A stretch of 47,196 bases of DNA from an uncultured Opitutaceae bacterium (GTDB taxonomy: Bacteria; Verrucomicrobiota; Verrucomicrobiia; Opitutales; Opitutaceae): positions 1-47,196 of the forward strand of contig CALAOT010000033.1 in assembly GCA_937889545.1 (NCBI GenBank), read 5' to 3'. Both the position numbers and the translations under genes were made by a program. The number at the start of each line of letters is the position of its first letter. Positions within the stretch are counted from its first letter, which is position 1. Of the stretch, positions 9,923 to 18,585 are shown one piece after another. The notes below the pieces were generated by a model. It saw nothing but the letters and a program-made list of their open reading frames with translations. It was not told the DNA's origin and ran no database searches.

Positions 9923-12430
9923 TCACTGCGCCGAGGCCAGCTCGACCGTCGCCTCGCGCAGTCCAGGCGAGCGCGCGGTGATGCGGATCGCCCCGGCTTT
10001 CCGGGTCGTCTGCAGGATCGCCAGGCACATGCCGTTGAAGGCATGCCTCTCGCCGCCCTGGAAGCTCTCGGAGATCGAGAGGTCCCCGCTGTCGACGCCG
10101 ATGATCCTGGCCTCGCCCTGCACCTCAAAGGCGACGCCGTTGCCGGCGGTCGGGACGGTCCTCCCGTCCGCGTCGACGATCTCCACGACCGCGTGGACGA
10201 CGTCCCGGCCGTCCGCGGCCGGCGCCGCCTTGTCCATGGTCAGCCTGACGGCCGCCGGCTCGCCGGAAGTGGCGACCTCGTCGGTGGCCACGACCTGGCC
10301 GGCCCGCCTTCCTACGGCCCTCAAGGTCCCGGGCTCGTAGATGACATCCCACGCGAGGTGAAGGTCGCCCGTCGTGTGGGGCCCGCGCGAGCGCGCCGGC
10401 AGGTTGTTCCATTCCCCCTCCACGCCCGCCCGGGGGAATTCATAGGCCTTAACGCCCAGCGACCGGCCGTTCAGGAACAGCTCCACCGTGTCGCAGTTCG
10501 TGTAGGCGTAGACGGACAGGGGCCGGCCCTCGCCGCCCTTCCAGTTCCAGTGGGGGAGCAGGTGGACCATCGGTTTCGAGGTCCACTGGCTCTGGTAGAA
10601 ATAGTAGCCGTCCTTCCTGAAGCCGCAGGTGTCGATCACCCCGGAGGGCGACCCCACCCCGCCCTCGCCGAGGTAGTCGATGCCCGTCCACATGAAGTCC
10701 CCCGCGACGTAGTTGTGGGCCCGGACGAACTTCCAGAGCTCCTCGACGTTGATCCTGGGCAGGCAGCTGCGCCAGCGGGCCCAGAAGGCGCCGGGCGCCG
10801 GCTTCGCCGGGGCCGGGGCGGCGGTGACGCCGGGAGCCTCGGGCGGCGGGAACGGGATCCCGTAGTCCCCCCGGACTCCGCCCATCGAGGAGCTCTCGGT
10901 CCCGATGAACTTCCGGTCCGGGAACTGGCGCCGGTCGGGGCTGTAGTACGTGCTGGCCCGGTCGCGCCAGCGGTCGACGTAGTTGTATCCCGCCACGTCC
11001 TGCAGCGCCATGAACTCGGGCGTGGCGCTGTCCGGCTCGGCGTACGCCTTGTCGCAGGCGCAGGTGACCGGGCGCGTCGGGTCCTCCTTGTGGAAGATGT
11101 CCACCAGCCCCTGCAGGACGGCGGCTCCGCCGGCGGTGGTCTGCTCGCTGATCTCGTTGCCCGCGCTCCAGATGACGACGCACGGGTGGTTCCGGTCGCG
11201 GCGGACGAAGTCGGTCGTGTCGCGCACGTGCCACTCATCGAAGAACCGGTGGCATCCATTGGGCGCCTGCTGCTTCGGGATCTGCCACTCGTCGTACATC
11301 TCGTCCATCACGCAAAAGCCCATCCGGTCGCACAGGTCGAGGAAGCCGGGATCGGGCGGGTTGTGGCTCGTGCGGATCGCGTTGCATCCCATCTCCTTCA
11401 ACTCCTGGAGCCTCCGGACCCAAACGCCCTCCGGGACGGCCACGCCGACCGGGCCCCCGTCCGCGTGCAGGCAGACCCCGTTCAGCTTCAAAGGCGTCCC
11501 GTTCAGGACGAAGCCCCTGTCGGCGTCCCACGCGATGGAGCGGATGCCGACCGGCGTGTCGTACTGGTCCACGTCGCCGCCTCCCCTCCGGAGCGTCGTC
11601 CGGACCAGGTACAGGTAGGGCGTCTCGACCGACCAGAGGCTGGGCTTCGCAACCTCGATCTGCTGGGTGAATTCGCCCTGGGCGGAGGCGTCCAGCGACC
11701 AGGCGCTCTGCGCGCCCCCCACGGCCCGGCCGTCCCGGTCGAGCAGCGTCGAGACCACCGTGAACTGGGCCGCCGAGGCCCCCGAGTTCTCCACCCTGAC
11801 CGCTATGGACACGGTGGCGGCGTCCGCCGCCGCCCGCGGAGTCGTCGCGTACGTCCCCCACTGCGGGATGTGCAGACCGTCCGTCACGAGGAGCCACGTG
11901 TGCCGGTAGATCCCCGAGCCGGCATACCACCTCGAGTTCGGCTGGTGCGAGTTGTCGGCGCGCACGGCGAGCACGTTGTCCTCATCCCCGAACTTTAGGT
12001 ACGGCGTCATGTCGTACACGACGCTCGTGTAGCCGTAAGGGCGCTGCCCCAGCGAGTGGCCGTTGATCCAGACCTCGCCGTGCTCGCGGATGCCGTCGAA
12101 CTCGACCGAGACCAGCCTGCCCCTGCAGGAATCCGGGACGCGGAAGCTCTTCCGGTACCACCCTATGCCCGCCGGCAGGTATCCCCCGGGCCGGCCCGCG
12201 GGGGCGTTCTTGTCGAAGGCGAGGTGGATGCTCCAGTCGTGCGGCAGGTCGACCGCCTGCCACTTCGAGTCGTCGAACCCCGCGGCCTGGGCCCCGGCCG
12301 GGTCGCCGAGCGCGAACCTCCAGCCGAAGTCCATCGTCTGCTGCTGCCGCGGGGAATCCGCCGCACGGGCGCCGGCGGCCTGCGCAAGCAGGCCCGCCGC
12401 CAGCAGCCAGCTCATCGCAAAGGCTTTCAT
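9923..12430 (-). CDS. Secreted GH2 family beta-galactosidase-like glycoside hydrolase
   Basis: An 835-aa protein with a signal peptide (AMSWLLAAGLLAQAAGARA) and the full GH2 layout: jelly-roll sugar-binding domain (WQAVDLPHDWSIH, GWYRKSFRVP), an immunoglobulin-like domain, the TIM barrel (LNGVCLHADGG, AIRTSHNPPDP) and C-terminal beta domains of the DUF4982/invasin-like type. The acid/base is predicted as Glu426 in SAGNEIS and the nucleophile as Glu512 in GTESSS; both are present. The signal peptide points to periplasmic or extracellular cleavage of beta-galactosides or related beta-glycosides. Its start is 108 bp from glcD, read divergently. Exact specificity is unknown. Confidence 0.93.
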   Translation of the reverse strand: MKAFAMSWLLAAGLLAQAAGARAADSPRQQQTMDFGWRFALGDPAGAQAAGFDDSKWQAVDLPHDWSIHLAFDKNAPAGRPGGYLPAGIGWYRKSFRVPDSCRGRLVSVEFDGIREHGEVWINGHSLGQRPYGYTSVVYDMTPYLKFGDEDNVLAVRADNSHQPNSRWYAGSGIYRHTWLLVTDGLHIPQWGTYATTPRAAADAATVSIAVRVENSGASAAQFTVVSTLLDRDGRAVGGAQSAWSLDASAQGEFTQQIEVAKPSLWSVETPYLYLVRTTLRRGGGDVDQYDTPVGIRSIAWDADRGFVLNGTPLKLNGVCLHADGGPVGVAVPEGVWVRRLQELKEMGCNAIRTSHNPPDPGFLDLCDRMGFCVMDEMYDEWQIPKQQAPNGCHRFFDEWHVRDTTDFVRRDRNHPCVVIWSAGNEISEQTTAGGAAVLQGLVDIFHKEDPTRPVTCACDKAYAEPDSATPEFMALQDVAGYNYVDRWRDRASTYYSPDRRQFPDRKFIGTESSSMGGVRGDYGIPFPPPEAPGVTAAPAPAKPAPGAFWARWRSCLPRINVEELWKFVRAHNYVAGDFMWTGIDYLGEGGVGSPSGVIDTCGFRKDGYYFYQSQWTSKPMVHLLPHWNWKGGEGRPLSVYAYTNCDTVELFLNGRSLGVKAYEFPRAGVEGEWNNLPARSRGPHTTGDLHLAWDVIYEPGTLRAVGRRAGQVVATDEVATSGEPAAVRLTMDKAAPAADGRDVVHAVVEIVDADGRTVPTAGNGVAFEVQGEARIIGVDSGDLSISESFQGGERHAFNGMCLAILQTTRKAGAIRITARSPGLREATVELASAQ

Positions 12431-12538
12431 GTTTTGGGGCGGCCCGATTCATGCGCCGTTGCCGCGGCCCGCGCAAGTCTGAGCAGACTCGATTATTGGC
12501 CGGCAAGGCCCCATCTTTCCCTTCGGAACAGGATCCCG

Positions 12539-13906
12539 TTGATCGACGAACTAACCCAAATCCTCGGCCAGGGGCAGGTGCTCACCGAAAAGGAGGACCT
12601 GATCCCCTACTCCTTCGACGCGACAGCGGCCCTGCGGGGCCTTCCCAGGGCCGTCGTCTTCCCGCGGAGCGCGGCCGAGGTCGCCGCCGTCCTCAGGCTT
12701 GCAGGCGGGCACGGGGTTCCCGTCGTCGCGCGGGGAAGCGGCACCGGCCTCTCCGGCGGCAGCGTCCCCACGCCGGGCTCGATCGTCCTTTGCCTCGTCA
12801 GGATGGACAGGCTGGTCGAGCTCGACGCCCGTAACTTCACGCTCCGCGCACAGGCGGGTGTCCTGACCCAGGCGGTCTACGACGCGGCCGACGCGGCGGG
12901 CCTCTTCTACCCCCCCGACCCGGGCTCGATGAAGATCTCCACGATCGGCGGCAACGTCGCCGAGAATTCCGGCGGGCTGCGCGGCCTCAAGTACGGCGTC
13001 ACGCGCGACTACGTGATGGGGCTCGAGGTGGTGCTCGCGGACGGGGAGATCTGCCTCCTCGGGAACAAGTGCGTGAAGGACGTCGCGGGCTACAGCCTTA
13101 AGGACCTCTTCATCGGCAGCGAGGGGACGCTCGGCGTCGTGACGGAGGTGCTGCTCAAGCTCCTGCCAAGGCCCGCGGCGCGCCAGACGCTCCTCGCGAC
13201 GTATTCCAGCATGGAGGCCGCGGCCGAGACGGTCTCGGCCATCATCGCGGCAAAGATCGTCCCGTGCACCCTCGAGTTCCTCGACTCCAGGACGATCCGC
13301 TGCGTCGAGGCGTACGCCAAGGTCGGGCTGCCGCTCGACGCCGACGCCCTCCTCCTGATCGAGGTGGACGGGCACCCCGCCGCGGTCGCGGACGACGCCG
13401 CGAGGATACGCGAGATCTGCGGCCGCAACGGGGCCACCTCGCTTAGGGTCGCCGCCGACGCCGCGGAGGCCGACCGGCTCGCGACGGCGAGGCGGAGCGC
13501 GTTCAGCGCGCTGGCCCGGGTGAAGCCCACGACCATCCTCGAGGATGCGACGGTGCCCCGGAGCGAGCTCGCCAGGATGATCCGGTTCATCCAGGGGGCC
13601 GCGCTCAGGCACCGCCTCGAGATCGCAACCTTCGGGCACTTCGGCGACGGCAACCTCCACCCGACCTTCCTCACGGACGAGAGGGACGCGGACGAGATGC
13701 GCCGGGTGGAGCTCGCGATGAGGGAGATTTTCGCCGAGGCGCTCGCCCTCGGCGGGACGATCACGGGCGAGCACGGGGTCGGGCTCGCGAAGAAGGCGTT
13801 CCTGAAGGGCCAGTACGGCGAGGCGGGATACGCCCTCCTGAAGCGGGTGAAGCGGGCGCTGGACCCGGGCAACATCCTCAACCCGGGAAAGATCATCGAC
13901 CTGTGA
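12539..13906 (+). CDS. glcD: Glycolate oxidase, FAD-binding subunit GlcD
   Basis: A 455-aa FAD-linked oxidase that oxidises glycolate (or D-lactate-like 2-hydroxyacids) to the 2-oxo acid. The PP-loop FAD motifs are clear: VVARGSGTGLSGGSVP, YPPDPGSMKISTIGGNVAEN and KDLFIGSEGTLGVVTEV; the C-terminal half has FGHFGDGNLHPTFL and GGTITGEHGVGLAKK. No ATG is usable; a TTG at 12539, preceded by an AGGA, gives the family length, but another rare start is possible. It overlaps glcF by 4 bp (GTGA), indicating translational coupling. There is no glcE-like gene. Confidence 0.93.
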   Translation: MIDELTQILGQGQVLTEKEDLIPYSFDATAALRGLPRAVVFPRSAAEVAAVLRLAGGHGVPVVARGSGTGLSGGSVPTPGSIVLCLVRMDRLVELDARNFTLRAQAGVLTQAVYDAADAAGLFYPPDPGSMKISTIGGNVAENSGGLRGLKYGVTRDYVMGLEVVLADGEICLLGNKCVKDVAGYSLKDLFIGSEGTLGVVTEVLLKLLPRPAARQTLLATYSSMEAAAETVSAIIAAKIVPCTLEFLDSRTIRCVEAYAKVGLPLDADALLLIEVDGHPAAVADDAARIREICGRNGATSLRVAADAAEADRLATARRSAFSALARVKPTTILEDATVPRSELARMIRFIQGAALRHRLEIATFGHFGDGNLHPTFLTDERDADEMRRVELAMREIFAEALALGGTITGEHGVGLAKKAFLKGQYGEAGYALLKRVKRALDPGNILNPGKIIDL

Positions 13907-15249
13907 GCGCGGAGCGGAACCTGCTGCGGTCCCTGGACTACTCGGTGCTGCAGCAGTGCATGCACTGCGGGCTCTGCCTTCCCTCCTGCCCCACCTACCT
14001 GGAGACGCGCCGGGAGCGCAATTCGCCGAGGGGAAGGATCTCGCTCATGCGGGCGATCGCCGACGGCGAGCTGGAGACGACCAAGGCGTTTGCGAAGGAG
14101 ATGGACTACTGCCTCGGGTGCCTCGCGTGCACGACCGCGTGCCCGGCGGGGGTCGACTACGGCACGCTCTTCGAGGCGGGGCGCGCCCAGTCGGAGCGGA
14201 GCGGCGCGGCGTCCGGCCCCCTGCGCGGGCTGGTCCGCTCCTTCTCGCTGCGCTTCCTCCTGTTCCGCCCGCGGGCGCTCCACGCGGCGGGCCGGCTGCT
14301 CTGGCTCTACGAGGCCAGCGGGTTCCGCCGGCTGCTGCGCAGGTCGGGGCTCTTCTCCCTCCTTCCCAGGCGGCTCGGCGAGCTCGAGAGGCAGGCGATC
14401 CCCATCCGCAGGCATTTTTCCGACGCCGTCATCGCCGCCGTCGAGAAGCCGCGCGGTCCCGCGCGGCACCGGGTCGCCCTCCTTTCCGGCTGCATCCAGG
14501 ACGTCGCCTTCTCCGACGTGAACCGGGCCACCGTCGACGTGCTCCTCGAGAACGGCTGCGAGGTGGCGACGCCGCGGGGCCAGTCCTGCTGCGGCTCGCT
14601 CCACGCCCACAACGGCGACCTCGAGGCGGCCAGGCAGCTCGCCCGCCGGCAGCTCGAATCGATCGACCCGGGCCAGTACGACGCGATCATCTCGAATTCC
14701 GCGGGCTGCGGCTCCCACCTGAAGCGCTACGGCCACCTCCTCGCCGGCGACCCGGAGTTCGCCGGGCGCGCAGCCGCGTGGTCGGCCAGGATGCGCGACA
14801 TCTCGGAATGGCTCGTGGAGATCGGGTTTCGCAGGCCCCTTACGCCCCCAGCGGGTGCGCAGCCTGTCGCGGTAACCTACCACGAGGCCTGCCACCTCTG
14901 CCACGGGCAGAAGATCACGGATCAGCCGCGCGAGGTCCTGAGGGCTATCCCGGGCGTCGAGCTCAGGGAGTGCCCGGAGTCCACGATGTGCTGCGGAAGT
15001 GCAGGGGTGTATTCGCTCACCCAGCCCGTGACATCCGGCTGGCTTCGGGACCGCAAGGTGGGGCACATCCGCTCAACAGGGGCGGCGATCGTCGCCACGG
15101 CAAATCCGGGATGCCAGCTGCTGATTCAGCAGGGCCTTGCGATGGGCGCCGGCAACGGGAGGGGCCATCCCCGCGTCGTGCATCCGGCGGTACTGCTCGC
15201 CGAGGCCTATCGCGCTGAGACGGCGGGCGGCGGCCATTCCGGAGGCTGA
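13903..15249 (+). CDS. glcF: Glycolate oxidase iron-sulphur subunit GlcF-like
   Basis: A 448-aa Fe-S oxidoreductase of the GlcF/CCG family that takes electrons from GlcD. Two 4Fe-4S motifs are seen: CMHCGLCLPSCPTY (near residue 20) and CLGCLACTTACPAG (near residue 70). Two CCG-type domains follow, with SCCGSLHAHNGD and TYHEACHLCHGQ...STMCCGSAGVYS. The GTG start overlaps the glcD stop in the common GTGA arrangement. A two-gene GlcD-GlcF operon without GlcE is common outside Proteobacteria. It is the last gene of the GC-rich core-like block; tRNA-Val begins 53 bp later. Confidence 0.93.
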   Translation: MSAERNLLRSLDYSVLQQCMHCGLCLPSCPTYLETRRERNSPRGRISLMRAIADGELETTKAFAKEMDYCLGCLACTTACPAGVDYGTLFEAGRAQSERSGAASGPLRGLVRSFSLRFLLFRPRALHAAGRLLWLYEASGFRRLLRRSGLFSLLPRRLGELERQAIPIRRHFSDAVIAAVEKPRGPARHRVALLSGCIQDVAFSDVNRATVDVLLENGCEVATPRGQSCCGSLHAHNGDLEAARQLARRQLESIDPGQYDAIISNSAGCGSHLKRYGHLLAGDPEFAGRAAAWSARMRDISEWLVEIGFRRPLTPPAGAQPVAVTYHEACHLCHGQKITDQPREVLRAIPGVELRECPESTMCCGSAGVYSLTQPVTSGWLRDRKVGHIRSTGAAIVATANPGCQLLIQQGLAMGAGNGRGHPRVVHPAVLLAEAYRAETAGGGHSGG

Positions 15250-15302
15250 AATGCAGAATTGCATCAAGGACGGCGGGCATTCATTTTTCGCGGTTCTGAT
15301 GC

Positions 15303-15379
15303 GGACGCTTAGCTCAGTTGGTTAGAGCACGTGTATCACACACACGGGGTCACTGGTTCGAGCCCAGTAGCGTCCACCA
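15303..15379 (+). tRNA. tRNA-Val (anticodon CAC)
   Basis: Acceptor stem GGACGCT pairs with AGCGTCC and is followed by an encoded ACCA (15376-15379). D arm GCTC..GAGC, anticodon stem CGTGT/ACACG with loop ATCACAC (anticodon CAC, codon GUG) and T arm ACTGG TTCGAGC CCAGT are all regular. Fragments of its last 25-30 bases recur at 16204, 18112, 23535, 27277, 31011, 35948 and 36816, which makes this gene the apparent attachment site for the accessory units that follow. Confidence 0.96.
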
Positions 15380-15390
15380 TCTCCACGTTT

Positions 15391-15455
15391 TGACGGATCG
15401 TGTCCAGGGCTGCCAGGACGCGTCTTTTCAGAGGGGAATCGACGTATTTGGATGA
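15391..15455 (+). repeat. Dispersed 65-bp repeat, copy 1 (next to tRNA-Val)
   Basis: Starting 12 bp after tRNA-Val, this stretch closely matches 33981-34045; the first 43 or so bases (ACGGATCGTGTCCAGGGCTG and onward) are almost identical. Both copies are preceded by ATCTCCA a few bases upstream. Because copy 1 abuts the tRNA, I infer it is the left end of the youngest integrated unit. GTCC and GGAC around AGGGCTGCCA could form a small hairpin. Confidence 0.75.
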
Positions 15456-15500
15456 GTCGCCGCCCATTTCCTCCAACCATTTCTATGTTTTGCCAGAGCT

Positions 15501-15824
15501 TCAATCGTTATACTGGAATAGTATCTCTTTTGTATATCCATCCGCATCCAATCTTTCTAATCGATTTATGCGGCGATTCTTAAAACTAGCATGAAAAACC
15601 TCGGATTCAGTCAACCCGGTTTTTGCGGCAATGTGCTGGACAGTGAATGCTCCCTGTGTACCGAGTTTTTTGTAAGGTTTACCGTCCTGTTCCAAACATT
15701 TTTCCAACTCGTTTCGTTTTCGAATAAAGCCGTATTGATAATAACACCACGCGCCAACAGCACCGACAAAGGTTAATAATGCAGTGATATTTGCAACAAT
15801 CTCGAGTTTTTCTTTGTAGGTCAT
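15501..15824 (-). CDS. Small membrane protein, unknown function
   Basis: A 107-aa protein with one N-terminal membrane segment (IVANITALLTFVGAVGAWCYY) followed by a basic stretch and a soluble domain of about 70 residues (QGAFTVQHIAAKTGLTESEVFHASFKNRRI) that could be a small helix-turn-helix or winged-helix fold. The start at 15824 is well supported by AGGAG 8 bases upstream; the open frame before it is not used. The gene is clearly more AT-rich than the glc operon 250 bp away, which fits horizontal origin. It is the only gene in the first interval after tRNA-Val. Confidence 0.8.
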   Translation of the reverse strand: MTYKEKLEIVANITALLTFVGAVGAWCYYQYGFIRKRNELEKCLEQDGKPYKKLGTQGAFTVQHIAAKTGLTESEVFHASFKNRRINRLERLDADGYTKEILFQYND

Positions 15825-16120
15825 ATTTGCTCCTTTGTCTTCCTCAGCGGTAATACGCGAGGCCGCAGGCGTTCCAGACGCCAGCAGCCAAATGCGACAA
15901 ACAGCGTCTCGACAAGCCGGTAATCGGTAACGTGCCGCGGGAACAGGCCGCGAAGAACCTCTGATGCCGCACGAGGTGATTAGCCAAATGGCTTCAATTA
16001 ATGGGGCCTCGCGCCATAGCATGATCGCCGTTCAATCCGCATCGGGCACCGCAAACCACGCACGGCATCATGTGTCTAGGCAGACTCAATCATGGCTCTC
16101 CTTGCTTAGCGAATCCTCGG

Positions 16121-16231
16121 AAATCAGTGCGCAAATTCGTGCGCTTTCCTATTTCCAATCTTTGGAACTCAACGTCCGGGCAAGCGATTCTAGAATTTCT
16201 GCCACTGGTTCGAGCCCAGAAGCGTCCACCA
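16121..16231 (+). repeat. tRNA-Val-derived att-like repeat, copy A
   Basis: Paired hexamers GTGCGC at 16127 and 16139, then the conserved middle, then 28 bases of tRNA-Val 3' end (16204-16231) with a single mismatch, including CCACCA. It is the copy closest to the tRNA gene. The rest of the 602-bp gap between the genes at 15824 and 16427 shows no convincing gene. Confidence 0.85.
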
Positions 16232-16426
16232 TTTCGCGCCCAGATCAAGAGACTGGGGCGAGGTCGCCGCTTGAGGGTTGATGCTTGTGTTTAACGGACT
16301 CGCAACAAATTTCTCGCAGGGATATTCAATTTGGCTGGCAGCGAAATGCTTGCTCTGGCACTCGACAATACGCTCCATTAAACTGACGCAAAGCTGGGAG
16401 AGAGTTGGGAGAGGTACGTTTTTTTC

Positions 16427-17941
16427 ATGAAGATGTGCCATTGGCGGCCGGCTGAGCGGACGGGGGTCGTGTTTTCCTCTCTTGTTCTGTTCATCGGGGC
16501 GACGGCTCCAATGTGGGGCGCGCCGAAAGCCGCCTCCGCATATGGACCGATCACTGTTCCCCTCAGAGCCCTTTCAACCAATCCCCACTACTTTACCGAC
16601 GGAGGCGGAAGGGCGATCTATCTGACGGGTTCTCAGACGTGGAATACCTTCCAGGACTGGGGCACCCATGGTTCAGTCCAGCCCATAGACTTCACGGCGT
16701 TCGTGAACATGCTTCGCGCCCACAATCACAACTTCACCCTTATATGGGCTACGGAGCTGCCGACGTTCCACGGCCTTCCTACCACGGCCGTTTCACCGCC
16801 GGATTTTACCGTCTCACCGCTGCCATGGGAGCGAATGGGCCCTGGGATCGCCACCGACGGCAAATTGAAATTTGACCTGACCAAGTTCAACCAAAACTAT
16901 TTTGATCGCCTTCGCGATCGGGTCCGGCAGTTGGGAACGGCTGGAATCTATGCCGGGTGCTACTTCTTCACCGGCGAATGGCTCAACATCTTCCGCTTCC
17001 CCTGCGACGGCTATCCGCTTTCGGGGGCCAACAACGTGAACGGGGTCGACGATGGCGGCGGTACCGGGGCCGTAACCATGACGGCGCCCAACGCGGTCAC
17101 GACGGTACAGGATGCCTATGTTCGAAAGGTGATCGATACCCTCAACGACCTTCCGAACGTCCTTTGGATCGTCTCCGAGGAGGCTCCGGCGGATTCGACC
17201 TGGTGGAATTACCACCTGATAGCCGTCGCGCATTCTTACGAGGCGGGAAAGCCGCTCCAGCATCCCGTCGGCTATGCCACAACCGTGAGTTTCACCGAAA
17301 CCGGGCTCTTGGACAGCGACGCCGATTGGATCGCGCCCGCCGCGAGAATCTCCCCATCCACCAGCTTCGGCAGCGGCCATCCGGCCTACAAGGTCAACAT
17401 CAACGATTCAGACCACAGCTACTGGGAGATGTGGAACGATCCGCCCCAGGTGAACCGCAACTACTTTTGGATCAACTTCGCCAATGGCAATCAGACGCTA
17501 TTCATGGATCCCTATGTGGTCCATTATCCCCGCCAAGGCCGCAACATGAGCCCGTCTCCCGTCAACGGGATCAGCCCCGGGCCGGATCCGCGATGGGAGA
17601 ATGTGCGCGACACGATGGGCTTCATACGCGGATATGCCACCCGAATGAACCTGGCTGCCATGACGCCGAGGGGAGATCTCGCCTCCACGGGTCACGCCCT
17701 TGCTAACACGAACCCAGGCAGCGCCGAAATTCTTATCTATGCACCCTCGGGCGGCACGCTGGAGGTCGACCTTTCGGGAATCAACGCGCCTTTCGCCGTC
17801 GAATGGATGAACCCGGAGTCGGGCGCCACGACGCCCGGCAAGCCGGCGCATGGCGGGGGAATCATATCAGTCACTCCGCCCTTTGCCTTCGGCAAGGATG
17901 CAGTCTTGTATCTCAAGGAGCTCGTTGAGCGGCCGAAGTAA
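16427..17941 (+). CDS. Secreted DUF4038-type (GH140/apiosidase-like) glycoside hydrolase
   Basis: A 504-aa exported protein. After a signal peptide (FSSLVLFIGATAPMWGAP) comes the typical DUF4038 beginning: HYFTDGGGRAIYLTGSQTWN, where the sugar-binding barrel starts, then IDFTAFVNMLRAHNHNFTLIW and FDRLRDRVRQLGTAGIYAGC. VLWIVSEEAP probably holds the acid residue at the end of a barrel strand. The last 90 residues (GSAEILIYAPSGGTLEVDLS) form a beta domain like the collagen-binding domain that often follows DUF4038. Members of GH140 cleave apiose in pectin; the exact substrate here is unknown. The gene is alone between att-like copies A and B. Confidence 0.8.
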   Translation: MKMCHWRPAERTGVVFSSLVLFIGATAPMWGAPKAASAYGPITVPLRALSTNPHYFTDGGGRAIYLTGSQTWNTFQDWGTHGSVQPIDFTAFVNMLRAHNHNFTLIWATELPTFHGLPTTAVSPPDFTVSPLPWERMGPGIATDGKLKFDLTKFNQNYFDRLRDRVRQLGTAGIYAGCYFFTGEWLNIFRFPCDGYPLSGANNVNGVDDGGGTGAVTMTAPNAVTTVQDAYVRKVIDTLNDLPNVLWIVSEEAPADSTWWNYHLIAVAHSYEAGKPLQHPVGYATTVSFTETGLLDSDADWIAPAARISPSTSFGSGHPAYKVNINDSDHSYWEMWNDPPQVNRNYFWINFANGNQTLFMDPYVVHYPRQGRNMSPSPVNGISPGPDPRWENVRDTMGFIRGYATRMNLAAMTPRGDLASTGHALANTNPGSAEILIYAPSGGTLEVDLSGINAPFAVEWMNPESGATTPGKPAHGGGIISVTPPFAFGKDAVLYLKELVERPK

Positions 17942-18041
17942 GGCCCTTGCGTTAATTTCGTGGGAGCGATCTGACGATAAATGACAACAGGTGGTTCCTC
18001 GGGACCATTAGCACAAGTTCGGTCACAGGGCCCAAACATTC

Positions 18042-18136
18042 TTCGAATTAGAGTGCGCGATTCCGTGCGCTTTCATACTTCCTGTTTTTGGAACCTACTG
18101 ATCGACCAAGTGATTCGAGCCAAGTAGCGTCCACCA
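18042..18136 (+). repeat. tRNA-Val-derived att-like repeat, copy B (internally deleted)
   Basis: Hexamers GTGCGC at 18053 and 18065, conserved TTTTTGGAACCTACTGATCG, then CAAGTGATTCGAGC joins directly to the tRNA end GTAGCGTCCACCA. About 20 bases present in copies A and D are missing, apparently lost between two similar GATTC/GGTTC sequences. The last 25 bases match the tRNA with two mismatches. Confidence 0.8.
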
Positions 18137-18143
18137 TATCGCT

Positions 18144-18528
18144 TTACAACAATAAGTTATGCAACTTTAATTCGCTGAATTTCTCGAAAATCATAACAAG
18201 CTCGCTAATATCCGCCTTTGTTCGACGCCTAGCACATACGGCGGATCTTGCTGAAAATACCCTTCTCTGAGAGGCCGTTCGCTTCGCCTGATATCTGCCT
18301 GTTCTCAGGCGCGGACTTTGGCTCGAAGGATAGCCCTTCAGCGTTCCTGTTCTCAATGGCCGCAGCAATTGCTAGCACGCTCCCGTTGTAGTGTGCGCGG
18401 CCTTGACACCAACGGCAGACTTGTACCCCGCCACCTTGGGTATTCCTAGACCATAATCTCGCCTTCTTGCGAACCCCCTCAACCCAAGGCGGGCCATCCT
18501 GGGGCCAGACCGACCTAGCTAATAACAC
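18144..18528 (-). pseudogene. Possible degraded gene in two frames
   Basis: In the gap 17942-18585 the minus strand has two overlapping frames that read like protein. One (18528 to 18229) contains CRWCQGRAHYNGS and ENRNAEGLSFEPKSAPEN; the other ends RRTKADISELVMIFEKFSEL at 18144. Joined by a frameshift near 18240 they could be one broken gene. No family is recognised. This is a weak call; the DNA could be non-coding. Confidence 0.2.
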
Positions 18529-18585
18529 TCAGAACACCCGCCCCACCGTCCAGATGACCTGCCCCCCGTAACTGGAACGTCACGC

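Noticed and set aside
12056..12538. Long in-frame upstream extension of glcD
   Set aside because: It lies opposite the GH2 gene, has Pro/Arg-rich composition typical of shadow frames, and GlcD homology starts only after 12539.
15322..15504. Minus-strand frame across tRNA-Val giving a peptide with YWARTSDPV
   Set aside because: It is the reverse translation of the tRNA itself. Similar peptides (WWTLLGSNQW near 16200) come from the tRNA-derived repeat and are not genes.
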